Positions 34,746-46,719 of a stretch of DNA of 64,000 nt are shown piece by piece. The DNA is from Streptomyces sp. NBC_01431 (GTDB lineage: Bacteria; Actinomycetota; Actinomycetes; Streptomycetales; Streptomycetaceae), in NCBI RefSeq assembly GCF_036231355.1, contig NZ_CP109496.1, positions 1,054,001-1,118,000 of the forward strand, written 5' to 3'. Both the position numbers and the translations under genes were made by a program. The notes beneath the pieces are model-generated. The model was not told where the DNA came from, did no database searches, and was given only the letters and a program-made list of their open reading frames with translations. How positions within the stretch are numbered: position 1 is the stretch's first letter; each line of letters opens with the position of its first letter.

Positions 34746-37088
34746 ATGCAAAGCCCCCCTGACCCGTTCGTCCGTGTTCGCGGCGCCCGCGAGAACAATC
34801 TGCGCGGGGTCGATGTCGACATTCCGCGTGACTGCCTCGCCGTGTTCACCGGCGTCTCCGGGTCGGGCAAGTCCTCGCTGGCGTTCGGCACGATCTACGC
34901 CGAGGCGCAGCGGCGCTACTTCGAGTCGGTGGCGCCGTACGCCCGTCGGCTGATCCACCAGGTGGGCGCGCCGAAGGTGGGCGAGATCTCGGGGCTGCCG
35001 CCCGCGGTCTCCCTGGAACAGCGCCGCTCGGCACCTTCCGCGCGCTCGTCGGTCGGCACGGTGACCACGCTTTCCAACTCGCTGCGCATGCTCTTCTCGC
35101 GGGCCGGCAGCTACCCGCCGGGGGCCGAACGCCTCGACTCCGACGCCTTCTCGCCCAACACCGCCGCCGGCGCGTGCCCCGAGTGCCACGGACTCGGCCG
35201 TATCCACCGCACCAGCGAGGAGCTGCTCGTCCCCGATCCCTCGCTGTCCATCCGCGAGGGCGCGATCGCCGCCTGGCCGGGTGCCTGGCAGGGCAAGAAC
35301 CTCCGCGATGTGCTCGACACGCTCGGATACGACGTGGACCGCCCCTGGCGGGAGCTCGACCGCGGCGACCGCGAGTGGATCCTGTTCACCGACGAGCAGC
35401 CGGTGGTGACGGTACATCCGGTGCGCGAGGCGGGCCGCATCCAACGCCCTTATCAGGGCACGTACTTCAGTGCCCACCGCTATGTGATGAAGACCTTCGC
35501 GGAGAGCAAGAGCCAGTCCCTGCGAGCCAAGGCCGAGCGGTTCCTGACCGCCGCCGACTGTCCTGCCTGCGGCGGACGCCGGCTGCGCCCCGAGGCGCTC
35601 GCCGTCACCTTCGCGGGCCGTACGATCGCCGAGCTCGCGGCCCTGCCGCTCAGCGCGCTGGCCCAGCTGCTGCGCGGCGCCGGCGGCGGCGCCACCGCCG
35701 ACGCCCTCACCGCCGATCTGCTCGCGCGCATCGGCCCGGTGAGCGAACTCGGCCTCGGCTATCTCAGCCTCGACCGCCCGGCCCCCACCCTCTCGGCGGG
35801 CGAGCTCCAGCGCCTGCGGCTCGCCACCCAGCTGCGCTCCGGGCTCTTCGGCGTCGTGTACGTCCTGGACGAGCCGTCGGCGGGTCTGCACCCCGCGGAC
35901 ACCGAGGCGCTGCTCACGGTCCTCAACCGGCTGAAGGCCGCGGGCAATTCGGTGTTCGTGGTCGAGCACCACCTGGACGTGGTGCGCACCACGGACTGGC
36001 TGGTCGACGTGGGTACGCTGGCGGGCGAACACGGAGGCCGGGTACTGCACAGCGGTCCCGTGGCCGGGCTCGCCCACGTCGAGGAGTCGGCGACGCGCCG
36101 CTTCCTGTTCGACCGCTCCCCCGCGCCACGGCGCACGGTCCGCGCGCCGCGCGGCCGGCTGGAGCTGACCGGGATCACCCGGCACAATCTGCGCGGCGTC
36201 GACGCGGCGTTCCCGCTCGGCGTGTTCACGGCCGTGACCGGCGTGTCCGGCTCCGGCAAGTCCACCCTGGTCGACGCCCTGAGTGAGGAACTTCCCGGCG
36301 TGGAACGGCTGGTGAGGGTGGATCAGAAACCGATCGGCCGCACTCCCCGTTCCAACCTGGCGACCTACACCGGCCTCTTCGACGTCGTACGCAGACTCTT
36401 CGCCGCGACCTCCCAGGCGCGAGAGCGCGGCTACAAGGCGGGGCGGTTCTCCTTCAACGTGGCGGGCGGGCGGTGCGAGACCTGCCAGGGCGAGGGTTTC
36501 GTGTCGGTGGAGCTCTTGTTCCTGCCGAGTACGTACACCCCCTGCCCGGACTGCCGGGGCGCGCGCTACAACCCCGAGACGCTGGAAGTCACCCTTGAGG
36601 GCCGGACCATCGCGGAGGTTCTGGACCTGACGGTGGAGACCGCGTCCGAGGTCTTCGCGGACACCCCGTCCGCCGCCCGCCCGCTGCGCGCCCTGCTCGA
36701 CGTGGGGCTGGGTTATCTGCGTCTGGGCCAGCCCGCCACCGACCTCTCGGGCGGCGAGGCCCAGCGCATCAAGCTCGCCACCGAGCTCCAGCGGGTACGC
36801 CGCGACCACACGCTGTACGTCCTGGACGAGCCGACGACGGGACTGCATCCGGCCGACATCGAGATCCTGCTGCGCCAGTTGCACGGTCTGGTCGACGCGG
36901 GCCATTCGGTGATCGTCGTGGAACACGACATGACGGTGGTCGCGGGCGCCGACTGGATGCTCGACCTCGGTCCGGGCGGCGGCGACGAGGGCGGCCGCAT
37001 CGTGGCGGCGGGGCCCCCGGCCGAGGTCGCCGACGCCGGGACGGGCCGCACCGCGCCCTACCTCGCGAAGGTCCTGGCCGGGAAGTGA
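34746..37088 (+). CDS. UvrA-like ABC ATPase, short form
   Basis: A 780-residue protein with two ABC ATPase halves. Walker A GVSGSGKSSL (near residue 41) and GVSGSGKSTL (near 502), signatures LSAGELQRLRL and LSGGEAQRIKL, and Walker B pairs YVLDEPSAGLHP and YVLDEPTTGLHP are all present. Zinc cysteines occur as CPEC, CPAC, CETC and CPDC. True UvrA is about 940-1000 residues, so parts of the insertion domains, including much of the UvrB-binding region, are reduced. Such paralogues (DrrC/UvrA2 type) are tied to drug resistance or special DNA damage. A housekeeping UvrA is unlikely. Confidence 0.9.
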   Translation: MQSPPDPFVRVRGARENNLRGVDVDIPRDCLAVFTGVSGSGKSSLAFGTIYAEAQRRYFESVAPYARRLIHQVGAPKVGEISGLPPAVSLEQRRSAPSARSSVGTVTTLSNSLRMLFSRAGSYPPGAERLDSDAFSPNTAAGACPECHGLGRIHRTSEELLVPDPSLSIREGAIAAWPGAWQGKNLRDVLDTLGYDVDRPWRELDRGDREWILFTDEQPVVTVHPVREAGRIQRPYQGTYFSAHRYVMKTFAESKSQSLRAKAERFLTAADCPACGGRRLRPEALAVTFAGRTIAELAALPLSALAQLLRGAGGGATADALTADLLARIGPVSELGLGYLSLDRPAPTLSAGELQRLRLATQLRSGLFGVVYVLDEPSAGLHPADTEALLTVLNRLKAAGNSVFVVEHHLDVVRTTDWLVDVGTLAGEHGGRVLHSGPVAGLAHVEESATRRFLFDRSPAPRRTVRAPRGRLELTGITRHNLRGVDAAFPLGVFTAVTGVSGSGKSTLVDALSEELPGVERLVRVDQKPIGRTPRSNLATYTGLFDVVRRLFAATSQARERGYKAGRFSFNVAGGRCETCQGEGFVSVELLFLPSTYTPCPDCRGARYNPETLEVTLEGRTIAEVLDLTVETASEVFADTPSAARPLRALLDVGLGYLRLGQPATDLSGGEAQRIKLATELQRVRRDHTLYVLDEPTTGLHPADIEILLRQLHGLVDAGHSVIVVEHDMTVVAGADWMLDLGPGGGDEGGRIVAAGPPAEVADAGTGRTAPYLAKVLAGK

Positions 37089-37161
37089 AAACCGTCGCCG
37101 GGCTCCGACTCGCCCCGCTCTCAGGGTAGTTGGCCCGATCGGCAAACAGCGCGGAATGAAT

Positions 37162-37202
37162 TGGCCTAGACCCTTGACCGGTTGATGGTCCAGACCAATC
37201 AT
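37162..37202 (+). promoter_or_regulatory. Chitinase promoter with two DasR-type elements
   Basis: Two direct elements, TGGCCTAGACC (37162-37172) and TGGTCCAGACCAAT (37186-37199), flank a -35-like TTGACC (37174-37179). AATCAT at 37197-37202 is 17 nt downstream of it. Direct repeats of this type are known from Streptomyces chitinase promoters and match the DasR consensus. Confidence 0.72.
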
Positions 37203-37242
37203 GGGGCGTCCGCACTCTCACCCATCTCGCTGGGAGCCCCCG

Positions 37243-38991
37243 ATGAGACGCCCGAGATCCGTCCGCGCCCTTCTCGCCACGCTCAGCACAGTCGCCGCGT
37301 CCGCCGGCCTCGTCATCGGGGCCGGCGGCGCCGCGCACGCCGCGGCTCCCCTCCCCGCCCACGTCTTCGCGCCGTACTTCGAGGCGTACTCCTCCGACAG
37401 CCCGGCCGACCTCGCGCAGAAGTCCGGCGCCAAGTACCTGACCATGGCCTTCGTCCAGGCGGAGGCGAAGGGCTCCTGCACCCCGTACTGGAACGGCTCG
37501 ACGAGCCAGCCCATCTCCTCCGCCGTCTTCGGCGCCGACATCTCCACCATCCGCTCGCGCGGCGGGGACGTCATCCCGTCCTTGGGCGGGTACGCGGCGG
37601 ACAACGGCGGCACCGAGATCGCGGACAGCTGCACCAGCGTCGACTCGATCGCGGCGGCGTACGAGAAGGTCATCACGACCTATGACATGTCCCGGCTCGA
37701 CATGGACATCGAGGACAACTCGCTGACCAACCAGGCGGGCATCGACCGCCGCAACCAGGCGATCAAGAAGGTGCAGGACTGGGCGGCGGCCAACGGGCGG
37801 TCGGTGCAGTTCTCCTACACCCTGCCCACCACGACCGGCGGGCTCGCCGACAGCGGTCTCGCGGTGCTCAGGAGCGCGGTGAAGTACGGCGCGAAGGTCG
37901 ACGTCGTGAACATCATGACCTTCGACTTCTACGACGGCGCCACGCACAACATGGCGAACGACACCCAGTCCGCCGCCACCGGCCTCTACAACCAGCTGGC
38001 CTCCCTCTACCCCGGCAAGACGTCCGCCCAGCTGTGGGGCACGATCGGCGTCACCGAAATGCCGGGCATAGACGACTACGGCCCGGCCGAGACCTTCACC
38101 ACCGCCGACGCGACGGCCGTCTACAACTGGGCAGCCTCCAAGGGCATCAACACCCTTTCCTTCTGGGCCCTCCAGCGTGACAACGGCGGCTGCCCCGGCA
38201 CCGGCGGCCAGGACACCTGCTCGGGAGTCGCCCAGGACCCCTGGTACTTCAGCCACGCCTTCGAGCCGTTCACCGGGGGTGGCGGGCCGGTCCAGGACGA
38301 CTTCTCGGTGGCCGTCGCACCCGGCTCGGCGTCCGTCGCGCCCGGCGGGTCCACCTCCGCCAAGGTGAGTACGGCGGTGACCTCCGGCAGCGCCGAGCCC
38401 GTGGCGCTGACGGCGACCGGCGCGCCCGCCGGAGTGACGGCCGGCCTCAGCCCGGCCTCCGTCACCGCGGGCGGCTCGGCACAGCTCACGCTCGCCGCCT
38501 CGGCCTCGGCCGCGCCCGGCACGTACCCCATCACCGTGACGGGAACGGCCGGCACGATCAGCCACTCCACGACCTTCGCGCTCACCGTGTCAGGCCCCGG
38601 CGGCGGCACCGGCGCGCTCGTCAACGGCGGTTTCGAGAGCGGCGCCCTCGCGCCCTGGACCTGCGAGAGCGGCGCCGGCGTGGTGTCGGGTCCGGTGCAC
38701 GGCGGCTCCTACGCGCTGCGGACCACACCCACCTCCGCGCAGACCGGCGAGTGCACACAGACGCTCACGCTGACCCCCAACACCCAGTACACACTGAGCG
38801 GTTGGGCGCAGGGCAGCTACGCCTACCTCGGCGTGCGGGGCGGCGCGACGGGTAGCACCTGGACCAACTCGACCGGCTGGTCCAAACTCACGGTGCCGTT
38901 CACGACGGGCGCCTCGGGCACCGTGACCGTCTATCTGCACGGCTGGTACGGACAGGGCGCGGTGTACGGAGACGACCTCTCCGTCAGCTGA
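37243..38991 (+). CDS. Secreted multidomain GH18 chitinase
   Basis: A 582-residue exported enzyme. It has a signal peptide ending near AAHA, a GH18 domain (about 35-345) with catalytic RLDMDIEDN (Glu157), FDFYDG and a late WALQRDNGGCPG. An Ig/FnIII-like domain (about 355-455) rich in Ala, Ser and Thr follows, then a C-terminal carbohydrate-binding jelly roll of CBM4/9 type starting NGGFESGALAPWTCESG. It should degrade chitin outside the cell. The ATG at 37243 follows GGGAG; an ATG at 37201 lies in the promoter. DasR-type control is likely from the upstream elements. Confidence 0.92.
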   Translation: MRRPRSVRALLATLSTVAASAGLVIGAGGAAHAAAPLPAHVFAPYFEAYSSDSPADLAQKSGAKYLTMAFVQAEAKGSCTPYWNGSTSQPISSAVFGADISTIRSRGGDVIPSLGGYAADNGGTEIADSCTSVDSIAAAYEKVITTYDMSRLDMDIEDNSLTNQAGIDRRNQAIKKVQDWAAANGRSVQFSYTLPTTTGGLADSGLAVLRSAVKYGAKVDVVNIMTFDFYDGATHNMANDTQSAATGLYNQLASLYPGKTSAQLWGTIGVTEMPGIDDYGPAETFTTADATAVYNWAASKGINTLSFWALQRDNGGCPGTGGQDTCSGVAQDPWYFSHAFEPFTGGGGPVQDDFSVAVAPGSASVAPGGSTSAKVSTAVTSGSAEPVALTATGAPAGVTAGLSPASVTAGGSAQLTLAASASAAPGTYPITVTGTAGTISHSTTFALTVSGPGGGTGALVNGGFESGALAPWTCESGAGVVSGPVHGGSYALRTTPTSAQTGECTQTLTLTPNTQYTLSGWAQGSYAYLGVRGGATGSTWTNSTGWSKLTVPFTTGASGTVTVYLHGWYGQGAVYGDDLSVS

Positions 38992-39132
38992 GCGCCGCGC
39001 GGGTCGCCTTCGGGGTGACGTCGCCGTTCGACGTCAATATGCCTCTGAATGGCGGTAGATGACGAAGTATCAGACTGGCTCGCGGCTTGCTGACGATCTG
39101 TAGCACAACAGAGTCCGCCGACAAGCTGATGA

Positions 39133-39933
<801 letters not shown>

Positions 39934-39959
39934 CGGCAAGAGCGAGTTGGGCGCAGGGA

Positions 39960-39988
39960 CGTGCCCCCGGGTGGCACCCGGGGGCACG
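39960..39988. terminator. Bidirectional hairpin terminator
   Basis: A perfect 13-bp stem (39960-39972 with 39976-39988, core GTGCCCCCGGGT) and a three-base loop, sitting between the secreted-protein gene and the convergent succinate dehydrogenase operon. Confidence 0.85.
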
Positions 39989-39996
39989 GGCGCGCC

Positions 39997-40748
39997 TCAG
40001 CGGCCGGCCCGCTTCGCCTTCCGCGTCGCCCGCAGCCACTCCTTGTTCATGGCCGCGATCGACGGCAGGGGGATGCCCTTGGGGCAGGCCGTCGCGCACT
40101 CCCCGGTCAGGGTGCACCCGCCGAAGCCCTCGTCGTCCATCCGGCCGACCATGTCGAGGACCCGCGTCTCGCGCTCGGGCGCGCCCTGTGGCAGGACGTT
40201 GAGATGGTTGATCTTGGCCGAAGTGAACAGCATCGCCGAGCCGTTGGGGCAGGCCGCCACGCACGCGCCGCAGCCGATGCACTCGGCGTGCTCGAACGCG
40301 AAGTCGGCGTCCGGCTTCGGCACCGGGGTGGCGTGCGCCTCGGGCGCGGCTCCGGTCGGCACGCTGATGTAGCCGCCGGCCTGGATGATCCGGTCGAACG
40401 CCGAGCGGTCCACCACGAGGTCCTTGACCACCGGGAACGCCGCCGCGCGCCACGGTTCGACATCGATGGTGTCCCCGTCGCTGAAGGACCGCATGTGGAG
40501 CTGGCAGGTCGTGGTCCGCTCGGGGCCGTGCGCGTCGCCGTTGATGACGAGCGAGCACGCGCCGCAGATGCCCTCGCGGCAGTCGTGGTCGAAGGCGACT
40601 GGTTCCTCGCCCTTGAGGATGAGCTCCTCGTTTAGGGTGTCGAGCATTTCGAGGAACGACATGTCCGCCGAGATGCCCTCGACCTCGTAAGTCGCCATGG
40701 CACCGGGCGAGTTGACGTTCTTCTGGCGCCAGACGCGCAGGGTGAGCT

Positions 40749-40752
<4 letters not shown>
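39997..40752 (-). CDS. sdhB: Succinate dehydrogenase iron-sulfur subunit
   Basis: A 251-residue subunit. The [2Fe-2S] cysteines lie in [15 protein letters not shown] with a following CQLH. The C-terminal ferredoxin-like half has [30 protein letters not shown]. It carries electrons from the flavoprotein to the membrane subunit. The start overlaps the flavoprotein stop by ATGA. The fused annotation as fumarate reductase is an alternative, since type-B enzymes of this kind can work both ways. Confidence 0.94.
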
Positions 40753-42698
<1,946 letters not shown>

Positions 42699-42700
42699 GC

Positions 42701-43405
42701 TCAGCTCACCACTTTGGTCATGACGGCGACGGGTACGGAGATGAAGCCGGCGAACAGCACCAGCGCGAGGGCGTTGGCGAGGAACTTGAGGGCCCGCTCG
42801 CGCGACGCGCTGCCCACACCGAGGGTCTGGGCGGCGCTCCAGAAGCCGTGCCGGACGTGGAGTCCGAGTGCGGCCATCGCCACGATGTAGACGACGTTCC
42901 CGTACCAGGTCGAGAAGGTGTCCACGACGTTCTGGTAGGGGTGTCCGGGCCGGAAGCCGGAGTGCACGGTGCCGGTCGTCAGGTCCAGGATGTGCCAGAC
43001 GATGAACAGGGCGAGGATGATGCCGCCCCAGCGCATCGTGCGGGTGGCGTAACTGGCGCCGCGCCGGCGGTGGACGTACTTGCTCGGCCGCGCCCTGATG
43101 TCGCGCCGGCTGAGCTGGTAGGCGCAGACCGCGTGTGCGACGACTGCGGCGACCAGCACCACGCGGATGAGCCACAGGGCCCACTCGTAGTGCAGGAAGG
43201 GCTCGCCGAGGGTGCGCAGCCAGTGGGCGTACGCGTTGAACTGGCCCGCCCCGAAGAAGATCTTCAGGTTGCCCATCATGTGAACGACCAGGTAGAGCAG
43301 CATGATCAGACCACTCACGGCCATGACCGTCTTCTTGCCGACGGTCGAGTCCCAGAGTGTGCGCGTCATGGACGGCCGTTTGTCCGTCCGCGTTGCCAGA
43401 GCCAT
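42701..43405 (-). CDS. sdhC: Succinate dehydrogenase cytochrome b subunit (type B)
   Basis: A 234-residue membrane subunit with five helices and the haem-ligand histidines of type-B enzymes ([51 protein letters not shown]). It holds two haems and reduces menaquinone. It is the first gene of the operon. ATG 43405 is used; an inner ATG (MTRTLWDS) is possible. Its divergent neighbour is a LysR regulator 83 nt away. Confidence 0.93.
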   Translation of the reverse strand: MALATRTDKRPSMTRTLWDSTVGKKTVMAVSGLIMLLYLVVHMMGNLKIFFGAGQFNAYAHWLRTLGEPFLHYEWALWLIRVVLVAAVVAHAVCAYQLSRRDIRARPSKYVHRRRGASYATRTMRWGGIILALFIVWHILDLTTGTVHSGFRPGHPYQNVVDTFSTWYGNVVYIVAMAALGLHVRHGFWSAAQTLGVGSASRERALKFLANALALVLFAGFISVPVAVMTKVVS

Positions 43406-43464
43406 GCCATAGACGCTAGGGGCGGAAGGCCTGAGAGGTCCAAGACATGGTTCAGCTCATCTTC

Positions 43465-43479
43465 ATAGTGATGGCCTAT
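43465..43479. promoter_or_regulatory. LysR-type T-N11-A box
   Basis: ATAG-N7-CTAT is an inverted repeat with the T-N11-A spacing of LysR operators, in the gap between sdhC and the LysR gene and just before the regulator's start. It probably serves autoregulation and control of sdh. Confidence 0.65.
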
Positions 43480-43488
43480 CGTGGAGAC

Positions 43489-44424
43489 ATGCAGTTCCAG
43501 CAGCTCCTCTACTTCGTGGCGGTCGCCGAGACCCGGCACTTCACCCGGGCCGCCGAGCGCGTCCATGTCTCGCAGCCCTCGCTCTCCCAGCAGATCAAGG
43601 CGCTGGAGAACGAACTGGGCGCGGAGCTGTTCAGCCGCGCCCGCGGCAACATCGCGCTCACCGACGCGGGCGAGGCACTGCTCCCGCTGGCCCGGCGCAT
43701 CCTGGCGGACGCCGACACCGCGCGGATCGAGGTCCAGGAGCTGGCCCAGCTGCGCCGCGGCCGGGTGCGGCTCGGCGCGACCCCTAGCCTGTGCACCGGT
43801 CTGCTGCCGGACGTGCTGCGCTCCTTCCACGACCGCCACCCCGGGATCCAGCTCCTCATCGAGGAGGGCGGCTCCCACGATCTGGTACGTGAACTGGCGC
43901 GCGGCGCGCTGGACTTGGCGCTCATCGTGCTGCCGCTCCCGGCTGCGTCGCCCGCCCTCACCACGATCGAGCTGCTCCAGGAGGACCTGGTGGTCGTCTC
44001 CTCACCCGCCGAACCAGCGCTCGGCTCCGGGCCCCGGGTGCGGGTCGCCGATCTGCGCGAGGCGCCGCTCGTGATGTTCCGGCACGGCTACGACCTGCGG
44101 GAGCTGACGGTGGCCGCCTGCCGCGCCGAGGGCTTCGAGCCCGCGTTCACCGTCGAGGGCGGCGAGATGGACGCGGTGCTCGGGTTCGTACGGGCCGGGC
44201 TCGGCGTGGCCGTGGTGCCGAGCATGGTGGCGGCGCGGGCCGGGGACCTGCGGGTGACCCCACTGGCCCGGCCGGGCCTGCGCCGCACGATCGCGCTGGC
44301 CCACCGCAGCGACGTGGACCCGCCACGCGCGGCCCGGGAGCTTCAGCGGGTGCTGATGAGCATTGGTACGGGGCAGCGCGGGACGAACCCGCCCGGCGCC
44401 GCTCCCGGCCCTTGCGGGGTCTGA
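43489..44424 (+). CDS. LysR-family regulator divergent from sdhCAB
   Basis: A 311-residue regulator. The winged helix-turn-helix near the N-terminus (LLYFVAVAETRHFTRAAERVHVSQPSLSQQIKALENELGAELF) is followed by a LysR effector domain with RLGATPSLCTGLLPDVL and LGVAVVPSMV. The ligand is unknown. The start at 43489 agrees with the family N-terminus (MQFQQLLYF), though GGAG is only two bases away; ATG 43471 is possible. Its position suggests it controls the succinate dehydrogenase operon. Confidence 0.9.
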   Translation: MQFQQLLYFVAVAETRHFTRAAERVHVSQPSLSQQIKALENELGAELFSRARGNIALTDAGEALLPLARRILADADTARIEVQELAQLRRGRVRLGATPSLCTGLLPDVLRSFHDRHPGIQLLIEEGGSHDLVRELARGALDLALIVLPLPAASPALTTIELLQEDLVVVSSPAEPALGSGPRVRVADLREAPLVMFRHGYDLRELTVAACRAEGFEPAFTVEGGEMDAVLGFVRAGLGVAVVPSMVAARAGDLRVTPLARPGLRRTIALAHRSDVDPPRAARELQRVLMSIGTGQRGTNPPGAAPGPCGV

Positions 44425-44500
44425 GGAGCGGGGACTCTGGGGGGAGCGCCTTCGAACCCGGTCCGCGGACGGCCGGCACGGGCCGCGCCCGGGTGCGGCC

Positions 44501-44523
44501 CCCGGCGCAACGAAAGCGCCGGG
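44501..44523 (-). terminator. Hairpin terminator after the GGDEF-EAL gene
   Basis: CCCGGCGC (44501-44508) pairs with GCGCCGGG (44516-44523) around a 7-nt loop, 22 nt beyond the stop on the minus strand. The weaker GC stem beside it (44480-44500) may also help. Confidence 0.65.
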
Positions 44524-44544
44524 TACCAGGGCCGCCCCGCGAGG

Positions 44545-46719
44545 TCACACCGCGTCGACCAAGGCCAGCGAGTGGATCCGGTCCGGGGCGCCCGGCCTGG
44601 CGTAGTACCAGCCCTGCGCGGTGTCGCAGCCCAGCTCCTTCAGCTGCTCGGCCTGCGCCCCCGTCTCCACGCCCTCCACCGTCACCGCGAGGGACAGGCT
44701 GTGCGCGAGGGACACAATCCCCTCCACGATCTTGATGTCCACCGGATCGGCGGGCAGTTGCTGCATGGACTGGGTGAAGGACCGGTCGAGCTTGAGCACG
44801 CTCACCGGGAGCCGCCGGAGGTTGGCGAGGTTGGAATAGCCCGTTCCGAAGTCGTCCAGGGCTATGTCGACGCCCATCTCGGCGAGCTGGCGCAGCGGCT
44901 TCAGGAGGTCGTCGTCGGCGCCGATGAGCGCCGACTCGGTGACCTCCAGGCACAGCGCGCCGGGCACCAGCCCGGTGCGCTCCAGCATCTCCACGGTGTC
45001 GGCGACGAGGCCGGGGTGGTGCAGCTGGGTCGGCGACAGGTTGACGTTGATGCGCAGCGGGCCGCCGTCGGTGGCCCCGGGGTGGGCCTCCTGCCAGGCC
45101 CTGGCCTGGCGTACGGACTCCTGCATCACCCAGCGCCCCAGCGGCACGATGAGCCCGGTGTGCTCGGCCAGCGGGATGAACCGGTCGGGCCCGAGCACTC
45201 CGTGCTGCGGATGCGACCAGCGCACCAGGGCCTCCGCGCCGTGCACGCTGCCGTCGCCGAGGTGCACCAGCGGCTGGTACTCGATGAAGAACTCGCCGCG
45301 CTCCAGGGCGGCCGGCAGCGCGTTGGTCAGCCCGTGCCGGGTGATCGCGCGGGCGTCGGCCTCCGCGTCGGCCCACTCGAAGCGGTTGCCGCCCGCCGAT
45401 TTGGCCCGGTACATCGTGATGTCCGCGCTGCGCAGCACCTCGGCCGGGCTGCGCTCGCCCGCCGGGCCCTCGACAACGCCGATCGAGCCGCGCACGGTCA
45501 GTTCGCGGCCCTCGATGCGGATGGGGGTGGCGAGCGTGTTCAGGATGCGCGAGGCGAGTTCGTCGGCCTCGAACTCGGTGTCCGGGCCCGTGGTGAGCGC
45601 GACGAACTCGTCGCCGCCGAGCCGGGCCACCATTTCGCCGGGTCCGGTCGCGCAGCTCTGCAACCGGTCGGCCACCTCCACCAGGAGCCGGTCACCGGCC
45701 GAGTGGCCGAGGCTGTCGTTGACCGCCTTGAATCCGTCGAGGTCGAGGTAGCAGAGCCCGAACCGCTTGCCGTCGCCCGGGGCGAGGGCCTTTTCCAGCC
45801 GCTCGAAGAACAGGGTGCGGTTGGGCAGCCCGGTGAGGGCGTCGTGGGTGGCCTCGTAGCGTAGCCGCAGGTTGAGCAGCCGGCGTTCGGTGGTGTCCTC
45901 CATCAGCGCGAGCTGGTACTGCGGCCGCCCCTCGGCGTCGCGGAGCAGCGAGACGGTGAGGTTGGTCCACAGGACGGTGCCGTCGCCGCGGTAGTAGGGC
46001 TTCTCGACCCGGTAGTGGTCACGCTCGCCCCGGACGAGTTCCTCGTACAGCCGCCAGACCTGCGGGGCGTCCTCGGGGTGCACCCACTCGCTGACGTTGC
46101 GGCTGCGGATCTGGCCCTCGATGCCGCCGAACATCCGGGTGAGGGTCTCGTTCACCTCCAGGACGTGGCCCTCCAGGTCCGCGATGCCGATGCCGATCGC
46201 GGCGCCCTCGAAGACCGCGCGGAACCGGGTCTCGGTGGCGTGCAGGGCGTCCAGGGCGGCGCTGCGCGCCGACATCGCGGAGCGGGCGATGGCTTCCTGC
46301 TCGACCAGGGTGCGTTCGCGCAGGGCCGCCGCGAAGCCGGCCGCGAGCGCGTGCTGGAGCCGGGCGCAGCGGGCCCGTGCCTCGTCTGCGGCCAGTTCGT
46401 CGCCCGCGTGGCAGTACAGGACGAGGTAGGAGTCGACCACGCCGAGGCTGCGGCTCAGGGCGTCGGGGTCGGTGCAGTGCACGGCGACGAGGGCGGCGCC
46501 GACCTCGTGGGCGGGCGTCGGATCGAAGTGCCGCGCGTGCAGGGCGTGGATGAGGCGGCGGGCCAGCGGCACGAGGTGCTGCTCGAACTCGGGACGGGTC
46601 AGCGAGGTCGCGGTCACCGGGAATATCGCCCGGCTCCAGATCGTCGCGAACCGTCTGAGTCTGTCCTCGGGGCCGTCCGGCTCCACGTCCGGGCGCTGCG
46701 CCTGGGGCGGGATGCTCAC
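44545..46719 (-). CDS. rmdA: PAS-GGDEF-EAL cyclic-di-GMP enzyme (RmdA-like)
   Basis: A 724-residue cytoplasmic protein. A helical N-terminal region (about 1-160) is followed by PAS/PAC (about 165-290, RFRAVFEGAAIGIGIADLEGHVLEVN), GGDEF (about 300-460, intact ARLGGDEFVAL) and EAL (about 475-720, intact GAEALVRW and IALDDFGTGYSNL). Both the cyclase and phosphodiesterase signatures look competent. The domain order and the sdh and SCO0930-type neighbours match what I recall of RmdA (SCO0928), which influences aerial development. The GTG start overlaps the methyltransferase stop (GTGA). An open frame further upstream runs through that gene and is rejected. Confidence 0.88.
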   Translation of the reverse strand: MSIPPQAQRPDVEPDGPEDRLRRFATIWSRAIFPVTATSLTRPEFEQHLVPLARRLIHALHARHFDPTPAHEVGAALVAVHCTDPDALSRSLGVVDSYLVLYCHAGDELAADEARARCARLQHALAAGFAAALRERTLVEQEAIARSAMSARSAALDALHATETRFRAVFEGAAIGIGIADLEGHVLEVNETLTRMFGGIEGQIRSRNVSEWVHPEDAPQVWRLYEELVRGERDHYRVEKPYYRGDGTVLWTNLTVSLLRDAEGRPQYQLALMEDTTERRLLNLRLRYEATHDALTGLPNRTLFFERLEKALAPGDGKRFGLCYLDLDGFKAVNDSLGHSAGDRLLVEVADRLQSCATGPGEMVARLGGDEFVALTTGPDTEFEADELASRILNTLATPIRIEGRELTVRGSIGVVEGPAGERSPAEVLRSADITMYRAKSAGGNRFEWADAEADARAITRHGLTNALPAALERGEFFIEYQPLVHLGDGSVHGAEALVRWSHPQHGVLGPDRFIPLAEHTGLIVPLGRWVMQESVRQARAWQEAHPGATDGGPLRINVNLSPTQLHHPGLVADTVEMLERTGLVPGALCLEVTESALIGADDDLLKPLRQLAEMGVDIALDDFGTGYSNLANLRRLPVSVLKLDRSFTQSMQQLPADPVDIKIVEGIVSLAHSLSLAVTVEGVETGAQAEQLKELGCDTAQGWYYARPGAPDRIHSLALVDAV

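Noticed and set aside
33684-37202. 1172-codon minus-strand open frame
   Set aside because: It is antisense to the LLM oxidoreductase and UvrA-like genes, both with intact motifs; its composition is that of a reverse-strand shadow.
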